NCBI RefSeq assembly: GCF_001632285.1
Contig: NZ_LWAH01000013.1
Span: 404,190 to 457,892, forward strand
Direction of reading: 5' to 3'
Source: Moraxella catarrhalis
GTDB lineage: Bacteria; Pseudomonadota; Gammaproteobacteria; Pseudomonadales; Moraxellaceae
DNA: 53,703 nt
The notes under the pieces are model-generated. The model saw only the letters and a list, made by a program, of their open reading frames with translations, was not told the DNA's origin and did no database searches. Positions within the stretch are counted from its first letter, which is position 1; the number at the start of each line of letters is the position of its first letter. The translations under genes and the position numbers were made by a program. Positions 16,770 to 25,983 of this stretch are shown piece by piece.

Positions 16770-17741
16770 CTACCCTTGATCATCTCGCCACGCAAGCAAA
16801 GCCACCACATCGTTGGTAATGCCTGCCTTTAGAGCATCAACACCATCATAATGCCGTTCACCATGCAAAAAATGCGTAAACACCACCCAAAGCGTCACGC
16901 CATATAGCTCACCGTTAAAATCAGGTAAATGCACCTCAAGTCGCCACTGTTTACCGCCCACACTGGGGCGTAATCCAATGCTAACGGCACCAAATAAACT
17001 GCCCTGTTTTAGACCCATCACACCACCTTGACCCAGCGATGCCCAATCCAAACGCACGCCATTTTGATAGGCGATGACATCGGCAGCAAAAATGCCATGT
17101 AGTGCAGGCTTTAGACGCCCCAAAGACACATTTGCTGTTGGAAAATCCAATGTTCGCCCAATCTTATCGCCATGCTCGACCACGCCAGTTATGCCATAAG
17201 AGCGACCCAACATAGATTTGGCAGCGTTTAAATCACCGACCGCCAAAGCTTGACGCACCAAAGATGAGCTGATGCGTACGCCATTTTGGGTGATGCTGGG
17301 CAAATTATCTACGCTAAATCCTGCAGCTTGCAAAAATGCTTTGTCGCCAACACGATCTTGACCAAAACGAAAATCATCACCAAGCACAAGATGGCTCACA
17401 TTTAAGCTGTGCAAAAGATCAACAAACGCCGCCGCTGATAATGAACGAAACGCATCATCAAAACTTGCCACAATCAGATATTGAACGCCCAATTGCGTGA
17501 TTTGCTCTGCTTTTTCGGTCAAATTGGTCAATCGAGCTGGTGGATTATCAGGCGAAAAATATTCTCTAGGCTGTGGCTCAAATACCATCACCGCAGGTAA
17601 CAAACCCATCGCTTTGGCATCATCAGCCAGTACTGACAATAACGCTTGATGACCCAAATGAACGCCGTCATAATTACCGATGGTCAAGGCAAGTGGTGGC
17701 AGTGTCGGTAAATGATGGCTGTCTAAAAAAATGATTTGCAT
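16770..17741 (-). CDS. ribF: Bifunctional riboflavin kinase / FAD synthetase
   Basis: Converts riboflavin to FMN and then to FAD. The N-terminal adenylyltransferase part has the nucleotidyltransferase motif GNYDGVHLGHQ (about 22-32); the C-terminal flavokinase part has GRTLDFPTANV (about 190-200), the Thr-Ala-Asn magnesium/ATP motif. 323 residues, normal for prokaryotic RibF. It follows ygfB by 14 bp on the same strand. No FMN riboswitch is seen. Confidence 0.95.
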   Translation of the reverse strand: MQIIFLDSHHLPTLPPLALTIGNYDGVHLGHQALLSVLADDAKAMGLLPAVMVFEPQPREYFSPDNPPARLTNLTEKAEQITQLGVQYLIVASFDDAFRSLSAAAFVDLLHSLNVSHLVLGDDFRFGQDRVGDKAFLQAAGFSVDNLPSITQNGVRISSSLVRQALAVGDLNAAKSMLGRSYGITGVVEHGDKIGRTLDFPTANVSLGRLKPALHGIFAADVIAYQNGVRLDWASLGQGGVMGLKQGSLFGAVSIGLRPSVGGKQWRLEVHLPDFNGELYGVTLWVVFTHFLHGERHYDGVDALKAGITNDVVALLAWRDDQG

Positions 17742-17755
17742 GAAAAATATATCGC

Positions 17756-18394
17756 CTATTGCTTGCTTGCCATCACATCAATGACTGGCACCGCCAACTT
17801 TTCTGATGCAAGCTCATTGGCTGTCTTCGCTTCAGGCGGCAGACCTTTTAATAATGCCAAGTTTTTGACATCTTGACGCTGACGAACAGCCAAGCTGACA
17901 GGCACCATGCGAGCAAACTCAAATAACTGTAGCCACATCTCCTCACCGCCCTCTAGACTTTCTTCATCATCCAAGCGAATGGCGGCAATCTCCATCAAAG
18001 TACCAATCAGCTCGTTTTCATCTGCACTTAATGTCACACCCGCCACACCGATGCCAGTGATATAACCGCCCGCCCAGTCTTTGAGTGCCAAAACACGCTC
18101 ATACAACTCATGCTCATCATCAGGTACTAAGGGTTCATAGCCATATGCGTCATCTTTATCTTTGAGTGCAAAGCTGACATCTTCGGCATAGTCAGTCAAC
18201 AGCTCAAGTGCCGATTCACTAGGTATCCCAAAGCTCATTTCTTCTAATAAACGCACCCAACCATCGTTATCGGGTGCATGACACACAGTCATGATGCCAG
18301 TCATAATACCATGCAACTCACTGATCGATATGTCTGTCCAGTCACCAAATGCTGACACCCAATCATCCCAACCTGATAAATAATCTGTTGCCAT
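17756..18394 (-). CDS. UPF0149 family protein (YgfB-like)
   Basis: Acidic all-helical protein of 212 residues. The family features are the N-terminal SELHGIMTGIMTVCHAPDNDGW (read as SELHGIMTG and CHAPDNDGW) and a conserved LKDWAGGYITGIG segment in the middle. In Pseudomonas, YgfB is a regulator affecting antibiotic tolerance; a precise role here is not known. It is upstream of ribF and divergent from the coiled-coil/zapA pair, where YgfB genes are commonly found in gammaproteobacteria. Confidence 0.82.
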   Translation of the reverse strand: MATDYLSGWDDWVSAFGDWTDISISELHGIMTGIMTVCHAPDNDGWVRLLEEMSFGIPSESALELLTDYAEDVSFALKDKDDAYGYEPLVPDDEHELYERVLALKDWAGGYITGIGVAGVTLSADENELIGTLMEIAAIRLDDEESLEGGEEMWLQLFEFARMVPVSLAVRQRQDVKNLALLKGLPPEAKTANELASEKLAVPVIDVMASKQ

Positions 18395-18687
18395 AGTTTG
18401 CCTTTATTCGTGTGTTGTTGACATCAGTTAACCCTTAAGGCTCATCAAACCTTTGTCAAAAATTGTTAAAATTTACCTTTAAATAATCGCTCAAAAAAAC
18501 AGAGTATTATAACACAGACATGCCAGTTTATGCGCGTGTTTTGATTAAACCATGATGATATCTAAAAACTTTTTAATATCATAATGACCAACTTTTATGT
18601 AATTTTTACAAAAAATTTGACAACACAATCCAAAGCCATGCTAAGATAAGCTTAGCTAAATTTTGTTTGATCAACTTAGGATATCTT

Positions 18688-19047
18688 ATGTTAGCTCAAT
18701 TACAAGCCTTAGAGCAGACGATCATCGCCATGAAAAAGCAATATGCGGTTACCGCAACCGAACTTGCCAATCTCAAACAACGCATCGCCAATGACGATAG
18801 TGCCAAACAAATCGAAACACTACAAGCCAAGCTTAATCAGGCATTGGTTGATATTGATCATCATAATAACCGTGTGGATGACCTGCAACAAACCCAAAAT
18901 GCCCTAGAACAGCAAGTTGATGAGCTTTATCAAGCCAATCGAGCGTTAATCACCCAAAATCAAGATTTAAAAGACAAAAACGCCTTGGCCATCTCACGCG
19001 CTGAGGTGATTCGTGATTGGCTGTCAAAAATCGATCGCTCCAACTAG
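18688..19047 (+). CDS. Coiled-coil protein next to zapA (ZapB/TIGR02449-like)
   Basis: 119-residue soluble protein that is almost entirely coiled coil, with heptad-type spacing and many Gln, Leu and Lys residues (for example LQALEQTIIAMKKQY and DDLQQTQNALEQQVDEL). It ends 35 bp before zapA. Many gammaproteobacteria carry a short coiled-coil protein of the TIGR02449/ZapB-like type in this place, probably a partner of ZapA at the Z-ring; this one is longer than those of about 65 residues. Start ATG 18688 has AGGA upstream. The divisome role is inference from context. Confidence 0.65.
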   Translation: MLAQLQALEQTIIAMKKQYAVTATELANLKQRIANDDSAKQIETLQAKLNQALVDIDHHNNRVDDLQQTQNALEQQVDELYQANRALITQNQDLKDKNALAISRAEVIRDWLSKIDRSN

Positions 19048-19082
19048 ATGCGTTCATTCAACAGTTTTGTTAAGGAATCATT

Positions 19083-19430
19083 ATGAGTCAAGACACCCAA
19101 AATTCACCATCATCGGCCATCATCGCCAAAGAAGAATTTCGCCCAATTGATATCAGTATCGCAGGTACGCCGCATCGGATTGTCTGCCCAGTCGACGAAA
19201 TTAAAAACCTAGAGCATGGGGCTGAATACATCAACCACAAAATCCGTGATCTACGCCGTGAAATCAAACACAAAACACCGACCAATGAAGAGTTTTTGGT
19301 GCTGGTTTGTTTGGAGCTGTATGATGAAGTACAAGCCCTAAAAACTCAAATCACCAAGACCGATGACGAAAAAGCCAAAGTCGCCGCCATGATAGATAAA
19401 ATCAATCAACAAGCACGCTCGATGCTTTGA
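19083..19430 (+). CDS. zapA: Cell division protein ZapA
   Basis: Promotes FtsZ filament bundling at midcell. 115 residues. The N-terminal globular part has VDISIAGTPHRIVCPVDE in pieces (DISIAGTPHRIVCP), followed by a helical C-terminal coiled coil (VLVCLELYDEVQALK). AAGGAATC stands upstream of the ATG. 6S RNA, often found after zapA, is not seen in the 61 bp before the next gene. Confidence 0.9.
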   Translation: MSQDTQNSPSSAIIAKEEFRPIDISIAGTPHRIVCPVDEIKNLEHGAEYINHKIRDLRREIKHKTPTNEEFLVLVCLELYDEVQALKTQITKTDDEKAKVAAMIDKINQQARSML

Positions 19431-19438
19431 GTCAAACG

Positions 19439-19476
19439 CATCAAAAACGGTAGCATAAAAACTACCGTTTTTGATG
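19439..19476. terminator. Bidirectional terminator after zapA
   Basis: A perfect 15-bp stem, CATCAAAAACGGTAG with CTACCGTTTTTGATG, and an 8-base loop. A- and T-tracts are built into the arms, so it can end both zapA and the opposing PP0621-type gene. Confidence 0.85.
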
Positions 19477-19491
19477 TTAACCCAAAAGCTA

Positions 19492-19767
19492 TCAATCGTT
19501 AATCATTGGTAAATTTTCTTTTGGATGAGTATCGGCATAAGATTTGAGATGGTCAGCATTACAAAAAAACCGTTCATTAGGCTGATTTTCGTTCAATAAA
19601 ATACCACGATAGGTTGCCAACGCATGCCCACAGTAGTGGCAATGCCGCACGCTTGCATCATCGCCTTCTTTGGGGAAGAACGCTTTGGGTGGCTTAGGAT
19701 ACATAAATTTCAAAAACAGCCACATGACCACACTGATGATGATAATATTTAAAATAAAAGCAAACAT
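19492..19767 (-). CDS. PP0621 family protein
   Basis: 91-residue protein from ATG 19767: one N-terminal membrane segment (FAFILNIIIISVVMWLFLKF) followed by a small cytoplasmic part with a CHYCGHA motif, a second cysteine FFCNADH and a histidine, giving a C-x2-C...C-x3-H type zinc site. This architecture matches the PP0621 family, whose function is unknown. The frame is open for 17 further codons upstream, but starting at MFAFIL places the membrane helix at the N-terminus as in relatives. Confidence 0.65.
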   Translation of the reverse strand: MFAFILNIIIISVVMWLFLKFMYPKPPKAFFPKEGDDASVRHCHYCGHALATYRGILLNENQPNERFFCNADHLKSYADTHPKENLPMIND

Positions 19768-20015
19768 AAACGCCAATTCACCACTAATTTTTAGAAACCT
19801 AAGATTACTATACCACAAAGTTTGGGGGTTTATGCTATACTATTTGCAGGTTTGTCAACGATTTTGATAAGCCAGAATGTTTGGCGTATTTGCCACTTTT
19901 ACAAAATTTGTTTATGAAATTTGCGACGACAGTGAGGTCATTGCATTTTTTATGACATCAATTTAAACGCACTTGGTATGATGCCCAATGCTCACAAATT
20001 TCAAGGATATTACAA

Positions 20016-21707
20016 ATGCCAAAAGCCAAAACCGATGCTACCGATAGCACACAAACCAGTTTTCATACCGCAGATACCACGACAGGTCAAATGACTTTTG
20101 CGATCATTCAGACCAATTTTTGGGTGGGGGACATCGCAGGTAATGTCAAAAAAATGCACGCTTTAACCCTAGACGCCAAAGCTCGTGGTGCAGATATCGT
20201 TATCTTTCCTGAGCTTGCTTTGGTAGGTTATCCGCCCGAAGATTTACTATTACGCCCAACATTGGGTGAACGGGTGCGTGAAGCGATGGCAAAACTTGCC
20301 GAAATCGAAGGCATCGTCGTGATTTTGGGTTATCCGCACATTGATCATCATGGCACATTCAATTCGGCCGCCATCTTACAAGATGGTAGCCAAAAAGGAT
20401 TTTATCATAAGCAATGCCTACCAAACTACGGCATCTTTGATGAACAGCGATATTTCCAAAAAGGTCTTAATCAAGTCTTGTTTGATTATAAAGGCGTAAC
20501 GATTGGTCTTTTGATTTGTGAGGACATTTGGCATGATGAACCCATTCAGGCACTGAAACAAGCAGGGGCTGATTTGGTCATCGTCATCAATGCGTCACCT
20601 TTTGAAATTGGTAAACAAACCGCCCGCAAATCACTGTTAACCCGACACTCCTCCACCCATCATTTGCCCATCATTTATGTCAATACCGTTGGCGCCCAAG
20701 ATGACATTGTCTTTGATGGTGGCTCTTTAATCACACAATCAGATGGCCGTGTGGCACACGAAGGCGTGAGATTCTTAAATCAGCTTTTGATGGCACGGTT
20801 TGACACCCAAAACAAAACCTTTGATACACAAGCTAAAGCACCTTTGGTACTGTCTGAAGAGTCTGAGATGTATCAAGCTTTGGTCGTGGGCCTAAGAGAT
20901 TATGTCAATCGCTCAGGCTTTAAAGGGGTGATTGTTGGCCTATCAGGCGGTATTGACAGTGCACTCACCCTTTGTATTGCGGTTGATGCGTTGGGTTGTG
21001 ATCGGGTGTATGCCGTGATGATGCCGTATGAATACACCGCTCAAATCAGCCTAGAAGATGCCGAAGCCCAAGCAGCACGCTTAAATGTGTCTTATACTGT
21101 CTGCCCCATTCATGATGCTGTGGCAGGCTTACGCTCAGCCTTGGCACCACTGCTTGCCAATAGCGAGCCTGATGTCACCGAAGAAAACTTACAAGCGCGC
21201 GCTCGTGGCACGATCTTGATGGCACTGTCTAATAAATTTGGGCATATGGTCATCTCAACAGGCAATAAGTCTGAAAATGCCGTTGGCTACTCAACACTTT
21301 ATGGTGATATGGTGGGCGGATTTGATGTCCTAAAAGATGTGTATAAAACCGATGTCTATCGCTTGGCGAACTATCGCAATCGCTTGGAGGATAATCCTGT
21401 TATCCCTGAACGAGTGATCACTCGCCCGCCCAGTGCTGAGCTGCGTCCCAACCAAAAAGACCAAGACAGTCTAGGCGATTATGAGACGCTTGATAGCATC
21501 CTAAAAATGTATATTGATGACGATTTGGGCTATAAGGCAATTGTGGCGGCAGGATTTGAACCAAAAACTGTCGAAAAAATCCTAGGCATGGTGGATCGTG
21601 CTGAGTACAAACGCAGACAAGGTGCTATCGGCACTAAAATTACCAAAAAATCGTTTGGTCGTGAACGCCGTTACCCATTGGTAAATGGCTGGTCAATCAA
21701 AGGCTAA
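20016..21707 (+). CDS. nadE: Glutamine-dependent NAD+ synthetase
   Basis: Amidates nicotinic acid adenine dinucleotide to NAD+. The N-terminal nitrilase-type glutaminase has its triad at E66 (FPELALVGY), K132 (YHKQCLPN) and C168 (LLICEDIW). The C-terminal synthetase has the PP-loop SGGIDS (310-315), and STGNKSE and GDMVGGFDVLKDV are present. 563 residues. It converges with yggS and the two share a strong terminator. Confidence 0.96.
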   Translation: MPKAKTDATDSTQTSFHTADTTTGQMTFAIIQTNFWVGDIAGNVKKMHALTLDAKARGADIVIFPELALVGYPPEDLLLRPTLGERVREAMAKLAEIEGIVVILGYPHIDHHGTFNSAAILQDGSQKGFYHKQCLPNYGIFDEQRYFQKGLNQVLFDYKGVTIGLLICEDIWHDEPIQALKQAGADLVIVINASPFEIGKQTARKSLLTRHSSTHHLPIIYVNTVGAQDDIVFDGGSLITQSDGRVAHEGVRFLNQLLMARFDTQNKTFDTQAKAPLVLSEESEMYQALVVGLRDYVNRSGFKGVIVGLSGGIDSALTLCIAVDALGCDRVYAVMMPYEYTAQISLEDAEAQAARLNVSYTVCPIHDAVAGLRSALAPLLANSEPDVTEENLQARARGTILMALSNKFGHMVISTGNKSENAVGYSTLYGDMVGGFDVLKDVYKTDVYRLANYRNRLEDNPVIPERVITRPPSAELRPNQKDQDSLGDYETLDSILKMYIDDDLGYKAIVAAGFEPKTVEKILGMVDRAEYKRRQGAIGTKITKKSFGRERRYPLVNGWSIKG

Positions 21708-21748
21708 ATGATACAAAACGCTTACATCAGTGAGCGTTTTGTATCATT
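21707..21748. terminator. Bidirectional terminator between nadE and yggS
   Basis: A perfect 16-bp stem, AATGATACAAAACGCT with AGCGTTTTGTATCATT, and a 10-base loop. It begins at the last base of the nadE stop codon. Confidence 0.85.
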
Positions 21749-21760
21749 TATGATGGCAAA

Positions 21761-22471
21761 CTACCGATGGTCTCGCTCACCAAAAATCGCTGTTCCCACA
21801 CGCACCATGGTTGAACCGTGTGCTACCGCCTGTGTCATATCGCCACTCATGCCCATGCTGATGGTATCCCAGTTTGGCAAGTCAAAACGCCTTGCCATCG
21901 CATCAAATAGTACTTTTGTGCGGGCAAACGCATCTACGGTTTGCTGACTTGGAATGACCATCACGCCACGCAAGTTTAGGTTTTTGTAGTTGATGATTTG
22001 TTCTATGAGCGTGGGCAGTTCGGTTGGTTTACAGCCTGATTTACTGCTTTCATCATCAATATTGATTTGTATCAACACATTAAGCGGCTGCATGCCTGCA
22101 CGCTGCTCATTGAGACGCTGGGCAATGATTTCACGCTCTAAGGTATGCACCCAATCAAAGTGCTTGGCAATATCTCGGGTTTTGTTACGCTGAATGCTAC
22201 CAATATAATGCCAAATGATGGGTAATTGTGATAATTGACTGATTTTGCCCAGTGCTTCTTGCAGATAATTTTCACCAAAATCCTGTTGACCCTGATGAAA
22301 TAAGGTTTGTATCATCGCAACAGGCTTGGTTTTAGAAACTGCAATCAGTTTGGCAGGACGATGAGTTGGATTCATCTGCACAGCTTGATCATTGGCGGTA
22401 TTAAGTGCCTGCTTAATCAAGCGGTAATTGGTCAGCAACTGATTATCATCAATGGTTATCATAGCGTCCAT
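21761..22471 (-). CDS. yggS: PLP homeostasis protein YggS
   Basis: Single-domain fold-type III PLP-binding protein of 236 residues that buffers pyridoxal phosphate and affects amino acid balance; no enzymatic reaction is known. The PLP lysine is in LIAVSKTKPV (about residue 48), HYIGSIQRNK is the conserved loop, and SMGMSGDMTQAVAHGSTMVRVGTAIFG is the phosphate-binding C-terminus (read as SMGMSGDM and VRVGTAIFG). Divergent from pilT, the same neighbour arrangement as in pseudomonads. Confidence 0.93.
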   Translation of the reverse strand: MDAMITIDDNQLLTNYRLIKQALNTANDQAVQMNPTHRPAKLIAVSKTKPVAMIQTLFHQGQQDFGENYLQEALGKISQLSQLPIIWHYIGSIQRNKTRDIAKHFDWVHTLEREIIAQRLNEQRAGMQPLNVLIQINIDDESSKSGCKPTELPTLIEQIINYKNLNLRGVMVIPSQQTVDAFARTKVLFDAMARRFDLPNWDTISMGMSGDMTQAVAHGSTMVRVGTAIFGERDHR

Positions 22472-22758
22472 TACGCACCTTCTTTTAGGGTTTAAAATTG
22501 GCTAATGTTTGATTTTGGATTAATAAAAAATTAATAAAACCTAGGCGGCTGTTACCCAGTCATTTATCATTACAACCAAGCGATTATCCCAATAGCTTGG
22601 TCATTGGGCATCACTTAACCGCTTGGCTGGTCATGCATTATTAACATGAGTCATTCAATATCGCCTAACTGGTATTGTAACACAGTTTGAAGTAACACCG
22701 TTTAAACCACCACTTAACTGCGGTCGCCGCTTTATTGTGGCTGCATTTGGAGTATGCC

Positions 22759-23808
22759 ATGAATACGCCTGATTTGATAGAGTTATTAAGATTTGCCCAT
22801 CAAAAAAACGCTTCAGATTTACATTTATCCGCCCAACAGCCCATTATGCTGCGTATTGATGGCAATCTTTTGCCCATGGACATCACGCCCATTGATACAG
22901 ATGGTATCATGCAGATGCTACGCCCTGTGATGGATGACACAGATTATCATCAATGGCAACACAATCTTGAACATGATTTTGTACTTTCGCTTGATGGTAT
23001 CGCTCGCTTTCGGGTGAATGTATTTTTTCAGGCACACGGTGCGGCGGCTGTTTTTCGGGTGATAAAAACACACATTCCCAGCCTACAACAGTTAAGCTAT
23101 GATGAATATATTTATGATAGTATGCTAAAAATAGCCAAGCTTCAGGCAGGCTTGGTACTCATCACAGGAGCAACAGGCTCAGGCAAATCAACGACACTTG
23201 CCAGTTTTATCGACCACATCAACCAACACCAAAAAAAGCACATTATCACCATTGAAGACCCTATTGAATATGAGCATAGCTCCAAGCTTTCGCTGATTAA
23301 TCAAAGGCAAGTCGGTAAAGATACCCGAAGCTTTCAAAATGCCCTACGCTCAGCGTTGCGTGAAGATCCTGATGTGATCTTAGTTGGCGAACTTCGTGAT
23401 CTTGAGACCATTCGCTTGGCACTGACAGCTGCCGAAACTGGGCATTTGGTGCTGGCAACCTTGCACACGGTCAACGCCCCAAAGAGCATTGACCGTATCA
23501 TTGAGGTGTTTGATGCTGGCGAAAAACACATGATTCGCACGATGCTTGCCGACTCACTAAAGGCAGTGGTCGCCCAACGGCTATTGCCTGCCCAAGGCGG
23601 TGGTCGTGTGGCAGCGTTTGAGATTCTCACGCATACGCCTGCGGTTGCCCATTTGATTCGTGAAAATAAAATTTCTCAGCTGCCTTCTGTCATTCAGACC
23701 AGTTTGACCCAAGGTATGATTGATTTGACGCAATCTTTATCACGCTTGGCTGAAACAGGCAAAATTACGCCAGCCACTGCCAACGAACAAATCAATATGC
23801 TGCGATAA
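22759..23808 (+). CDS. pilT: Type IV pilus retraction ATPase PilT
   Basis: Hexameric ATPase that depolymerises type IV pili for twitching and DNA uptake. 349 residues from ATG 22759. Walker A GATGSGKST at about 137-145; a histidine-box pair is in LATLHTVNA; the retraction-type C-terminal segment LIRENKISQLPSVIQT resembles the PilT AIRE motif. The frame is open for eight codons upstream but the ATG has a better start. No pilU or other pilus motor gene is adjacent. Confidence 0.92.
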   Translation: MNTPDLIELLRFAHQKNASDLHLSAQQPIMLRIDGNLLPMDITPIDTDGIMQMLRPVMDDTDYHQWQHNLEHDFVLSLDGIARFRVNVFFQAHGAAAVFRVIKTHIPSLQQLSYDEYIYDSMLKIAKLQAGLVLITGATGSGKSTTLASFIDHINQHQKKHIITIEDPIEYEHSSKLSLINQRQVGKDTRSFQNALRSALREDPDVILVGELRDLETIRLALTAAETGHLVLATLHTVNAPKSIDRIIEVFDAGEKHMIRTMLADSLKAVVAQRLLPAQGGGRVAAFEILTHTPAVAHLIRENKISQLPSVIQTSLTQGMIDLTQSLSRLAETGKITPATANEQINMLR

Positions 23809-23926
23809 CCCATAATCTGCCACCCAAATTATGATAATCAATGGCTTAAGATACGCCGCCCAACTGCTGAGCTTTTGGATTTTTTGACCTTTGGGTGGAT
23901 TTGATGGACATGCAACGGATGTTAAT

Positions 23927-23985
23927 AGAGTTACACTTAACAGAGCTGCACTTAACAGAATTGCACTTAACAGAGCTGCACTCAG
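23927..23985. repeat. 15-bp tandem repeat, four copies
   Basis: Units AGAGTTACACTTAAC, AGAGCTGCACTTAAC, AGAATTGCACTTAAC and a shortened AGAGCTGCACTCAG run from 23927 to 23985, ending 2 bp before the fur stop codon. The copies differ at two to three positions. It lies between convergent pilT and fur and overlaps no recognised gene. Confidence 0.85.
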
Positions 23986-23987
23986 AT

Positions 23988-24428
23988 TTATTGGGTTTCA
24001 TCGCTTGATTTTAGGCACTCTGGGCTATCACATACGCCGTATAGTATCAGCGAATGCCCTGATAGCTTAAAATTATGCGCTTTGGCAACCTTAAACTGCT
24101 CTTCTTCGATGACTGAATTATGAAATTCAACAATCTTACCGCACACATCACAGACCAGATGGTCGTGATGTTCATCTTGGACAATCTCAAAGACCGATAA
24201 ATTATTCTCAAAATTATGTCGCTCAACGATGCCTGCTTGCTCAAACTGGGTCAAAACACGATACACCGTTGCCAAACCCACATCTTCGCCCTGTGCTGCT
24301 AATGCACGATAGACATCTTCAGCACTCATATGATGATGCTCAGCATTTTCAAGCAGTTCTAATATTTTGATACGAGGCAAAGTAACCTTTAAGCCAGCTT
24401 TACGCAAATCTTTATTTGTAAAAGCCAT
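23988..24428 (-). CDS. fur: Ferric uptake regulator Fur
   Basis: Iron-sensing transcription repressor of 146 residues. The N-terminal winged helix contains the GLATVYRVLTQFEQAGIVERH recognition region (read as GLATVYRVL and FEQAGIVERH); metal-site residues are in HHDHLVCDVCGK, with a second cysteine pair in GVCDSPEC. Divergent from bamE, the usual neighbour arrangement in gammaproteobacteria. A convincing 19-bp Fur box was not found in the 233-bp gap. Confidence 0.96.
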   Translation of the reverse strand: MAFTNKDLRKAGLKVTLPRIKILELLENAEHHHMSAEDVYRALAAQGEDVGLATVYRVLTQFEQAGIVERHNFENNLSVFEIVQDEHHDHLVCDVCGKIVEFHNSVIEEEQFKVAKAHNFKLSGHSLILYGVCDSPECLKSSDETQ

Positions 24429-24661
24429 ATATTATCCATCCTAACTTGATGATATTCAATCATATAAATTAATTAATAATGTATCATAAAATCGCCCTGC
24501 TTGCACCCCAAAATCATCACCATATGCCAAAAGCTTATGATTGATTTATCCAATCATCAAAACTTATCATCATCAAAACCGCCCAAATCGCAAAAGATAC
24601 TTGCATAATGATAAGTCTTTGGTTTAATATGATCACATTTCATCACCATATGGGAATCATA

Positions 24662-25030
24662 ATGCAAAAGATGACTTACAAAGCTATCGGCTTAGGCTTG
24701 GTGCTTGCTTTGACTGGCTGCAGTACCTTTCGGGTGTATACCATCGACTTACCTCAAGGTACGCCACTATCTGCCGCCCAAGCCAATCAAATACAAGTGG
24801 GCATGAATGCCAACCAAGTGCTATATTTACTTGGCTCGCCTGCCTTGCGTGACACCCTAGCACCAAACCGCTGGGATTATATTTATGACCATACCGCAGG
24901 CACGGATGGCAAACGCCAAAAAAAATCCGACATTAAAAACGCATCGCAATACTTGAGCATTCATTTTAATAACCAAGGCATCGTGACACGCATTGACGGT
25001 CGTGACAGCTTGCCTGATACTCGCCATTAA
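24662..25030 (+). CDS. bamE: Outer membrane assembly lipoprotein BamE (SmpA/OmlA)
   Basis: Small lipoprotein of the BAM complex. 122 residues from ATG 24662, preceded by GGGA. The signal peptide ends in a lipobox LTGC (cysteine at about residue 19). The conserved core QIQVGMNANQVLYLLGSP and WDYIYDH (about 43-80) is present. Earlier in-frame ATG codons exist at 24650 and 24608-24640 but would lengthen the n-region of the signal. Confidence 0.92.
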   Translation: MQKMTYKAIGLGLVLALTGCSTFRVYTIDLPQGTPLSAAQANQIQVGMNANQVLYLLGSPALRDTLAPNRWDYIYDHTAGTDGKRQKKSDIKNASQYLSIHFNNQGIVTRIDGRDSLPDTRH

Positions 25031-25074
25031 TACTGGTGTGGTCGTATGAACCATACAGCCGTATTAACTATACA

Positions 25075-25110
25075 TAAGCCGCTTATACATCCGCTAAGCG
25101 GCTTTATTAA
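25075..25110. terminator. Terminator between bamE and the DedA gene
   Basis: AAGCCGCTTA (25076-25085) pairs with TAAGCGGCTT (25095-25104), with a 9-base loop and T-rich sequence on the plus side. The right arm overlaps the last bases of the dedA-type gene. Confidence 0.7.
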
Positions 25111-25732
25111 GTTTTTGTTTAATAAAACTAAAAATAACTGGCAAGATGCTAAAAATAATAATACCAAAAATCACATAAGTAAAATTATCTTTAATGGCAG
25201 GCTGATTCCCAAAAAAATAACCCAGTAGCACAAATGACATAATCCATAAACACCCACCGATGATATTATAGCTTAAAAAATAGCGATAATGCATACTGCC
25301 CGCGCCTGCCACAAATGGTGCAAAGGTACGAGCAAACGGGATAAAGCGTGCAAGAATAATCGTCTTTTTGCCATGCGTTGCAAAAAATTTTTGTGTATTA
25401 ACCAAGTGCTGATGATTGATCCAGCGGGAATTTGTGACAAATACTTTAGGTCCGATATATTTACCGATGTGATAATTGAGTGTATCGCCCAACACCGCCG
25501 CCAAAGACAGCAGTATGATCAATAAGATCGGATTTATCGCACCTGTCACAGCGGCCAACGCACCTGCAGCAAATAACAGACTATCTCCAGGTAAAAACGG
25601 CATCACCACAAGCCCAGTTTCAACAAAAATAATCAAAAATAAGATGCCATAAATCCACATGCCATAATCTTGTAAAAATATTGCCAAATGCTGATCAATG
25701 GTCAAAATAAAGTCCATCAGCTGCATCATCAT
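25094..25732 (-). CDS. DedA family membrane protein (first copy)
   Basis: Inner-membrane protein of about 212 residues. DedA proteins are involved in lipid carrier recycling and membrane homeostasis, with some acting as undecaprenyl phosphate or phosphatidylethanolamine transporters. The FVETGLVVMPFLPGDSLLFAAGALAA stretch (read as FVETGLVVMPFLPGDSLL) is the family start, and FARFIPFARTFAPFVAGAGSM has the conserved arginines. Several ATGs cluster at 25738-25726; 25732 gives the best spacing to GGGGA, but 25738 is possible. A TTG at 25759 is unlikely. A second DedA gene is at 52265. Confidence 0.88.
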   Translation of the reverse strand: MMMQLMDFILTIDQHLAIFLQDYGMWIYGILFLIIFVETGLVVMPFLPGDSLLFAAGALAAVTGAINPILLIILLSLAAVLGDTLNYHIGKYIGPKVFVTNSRWINHQHLVNTQKFFATHGKKTIILARFIPFARTFAPFVAGAGSMHYRYFLSYNIIGGCLWIMSFVLLGYFFGNQPAIKDNFTYVIFGIIIFSILPVIFSFIKQKLNKAA

Positions 25733-25983
25733 GCCCATAATTCCCCACTTTTTATTCAAACTTTTTATTCAAAATATGCCTATGTTATCAAAAAAACACT
25801 CTTAATAAATTTTGGATTGCTCAGATATTCGATACACAAATACAGATCAATATCCCAAAAACTAAAGCCATCATATTGGTTATTAAGACAGCATGAATGT
25901 TGTTTGATATTATGATAAAATGTTGCTCATATACAATTTCAAATTTCATGTCAATGTAAACAATACCAACAAATGGCTTTATT

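Noticed and set aside
19431..19491. 6S RNA after zapA
   Set aside because: Only about 60 bp lie between zapA and the next gene, filled by a terminator, so there is no room.
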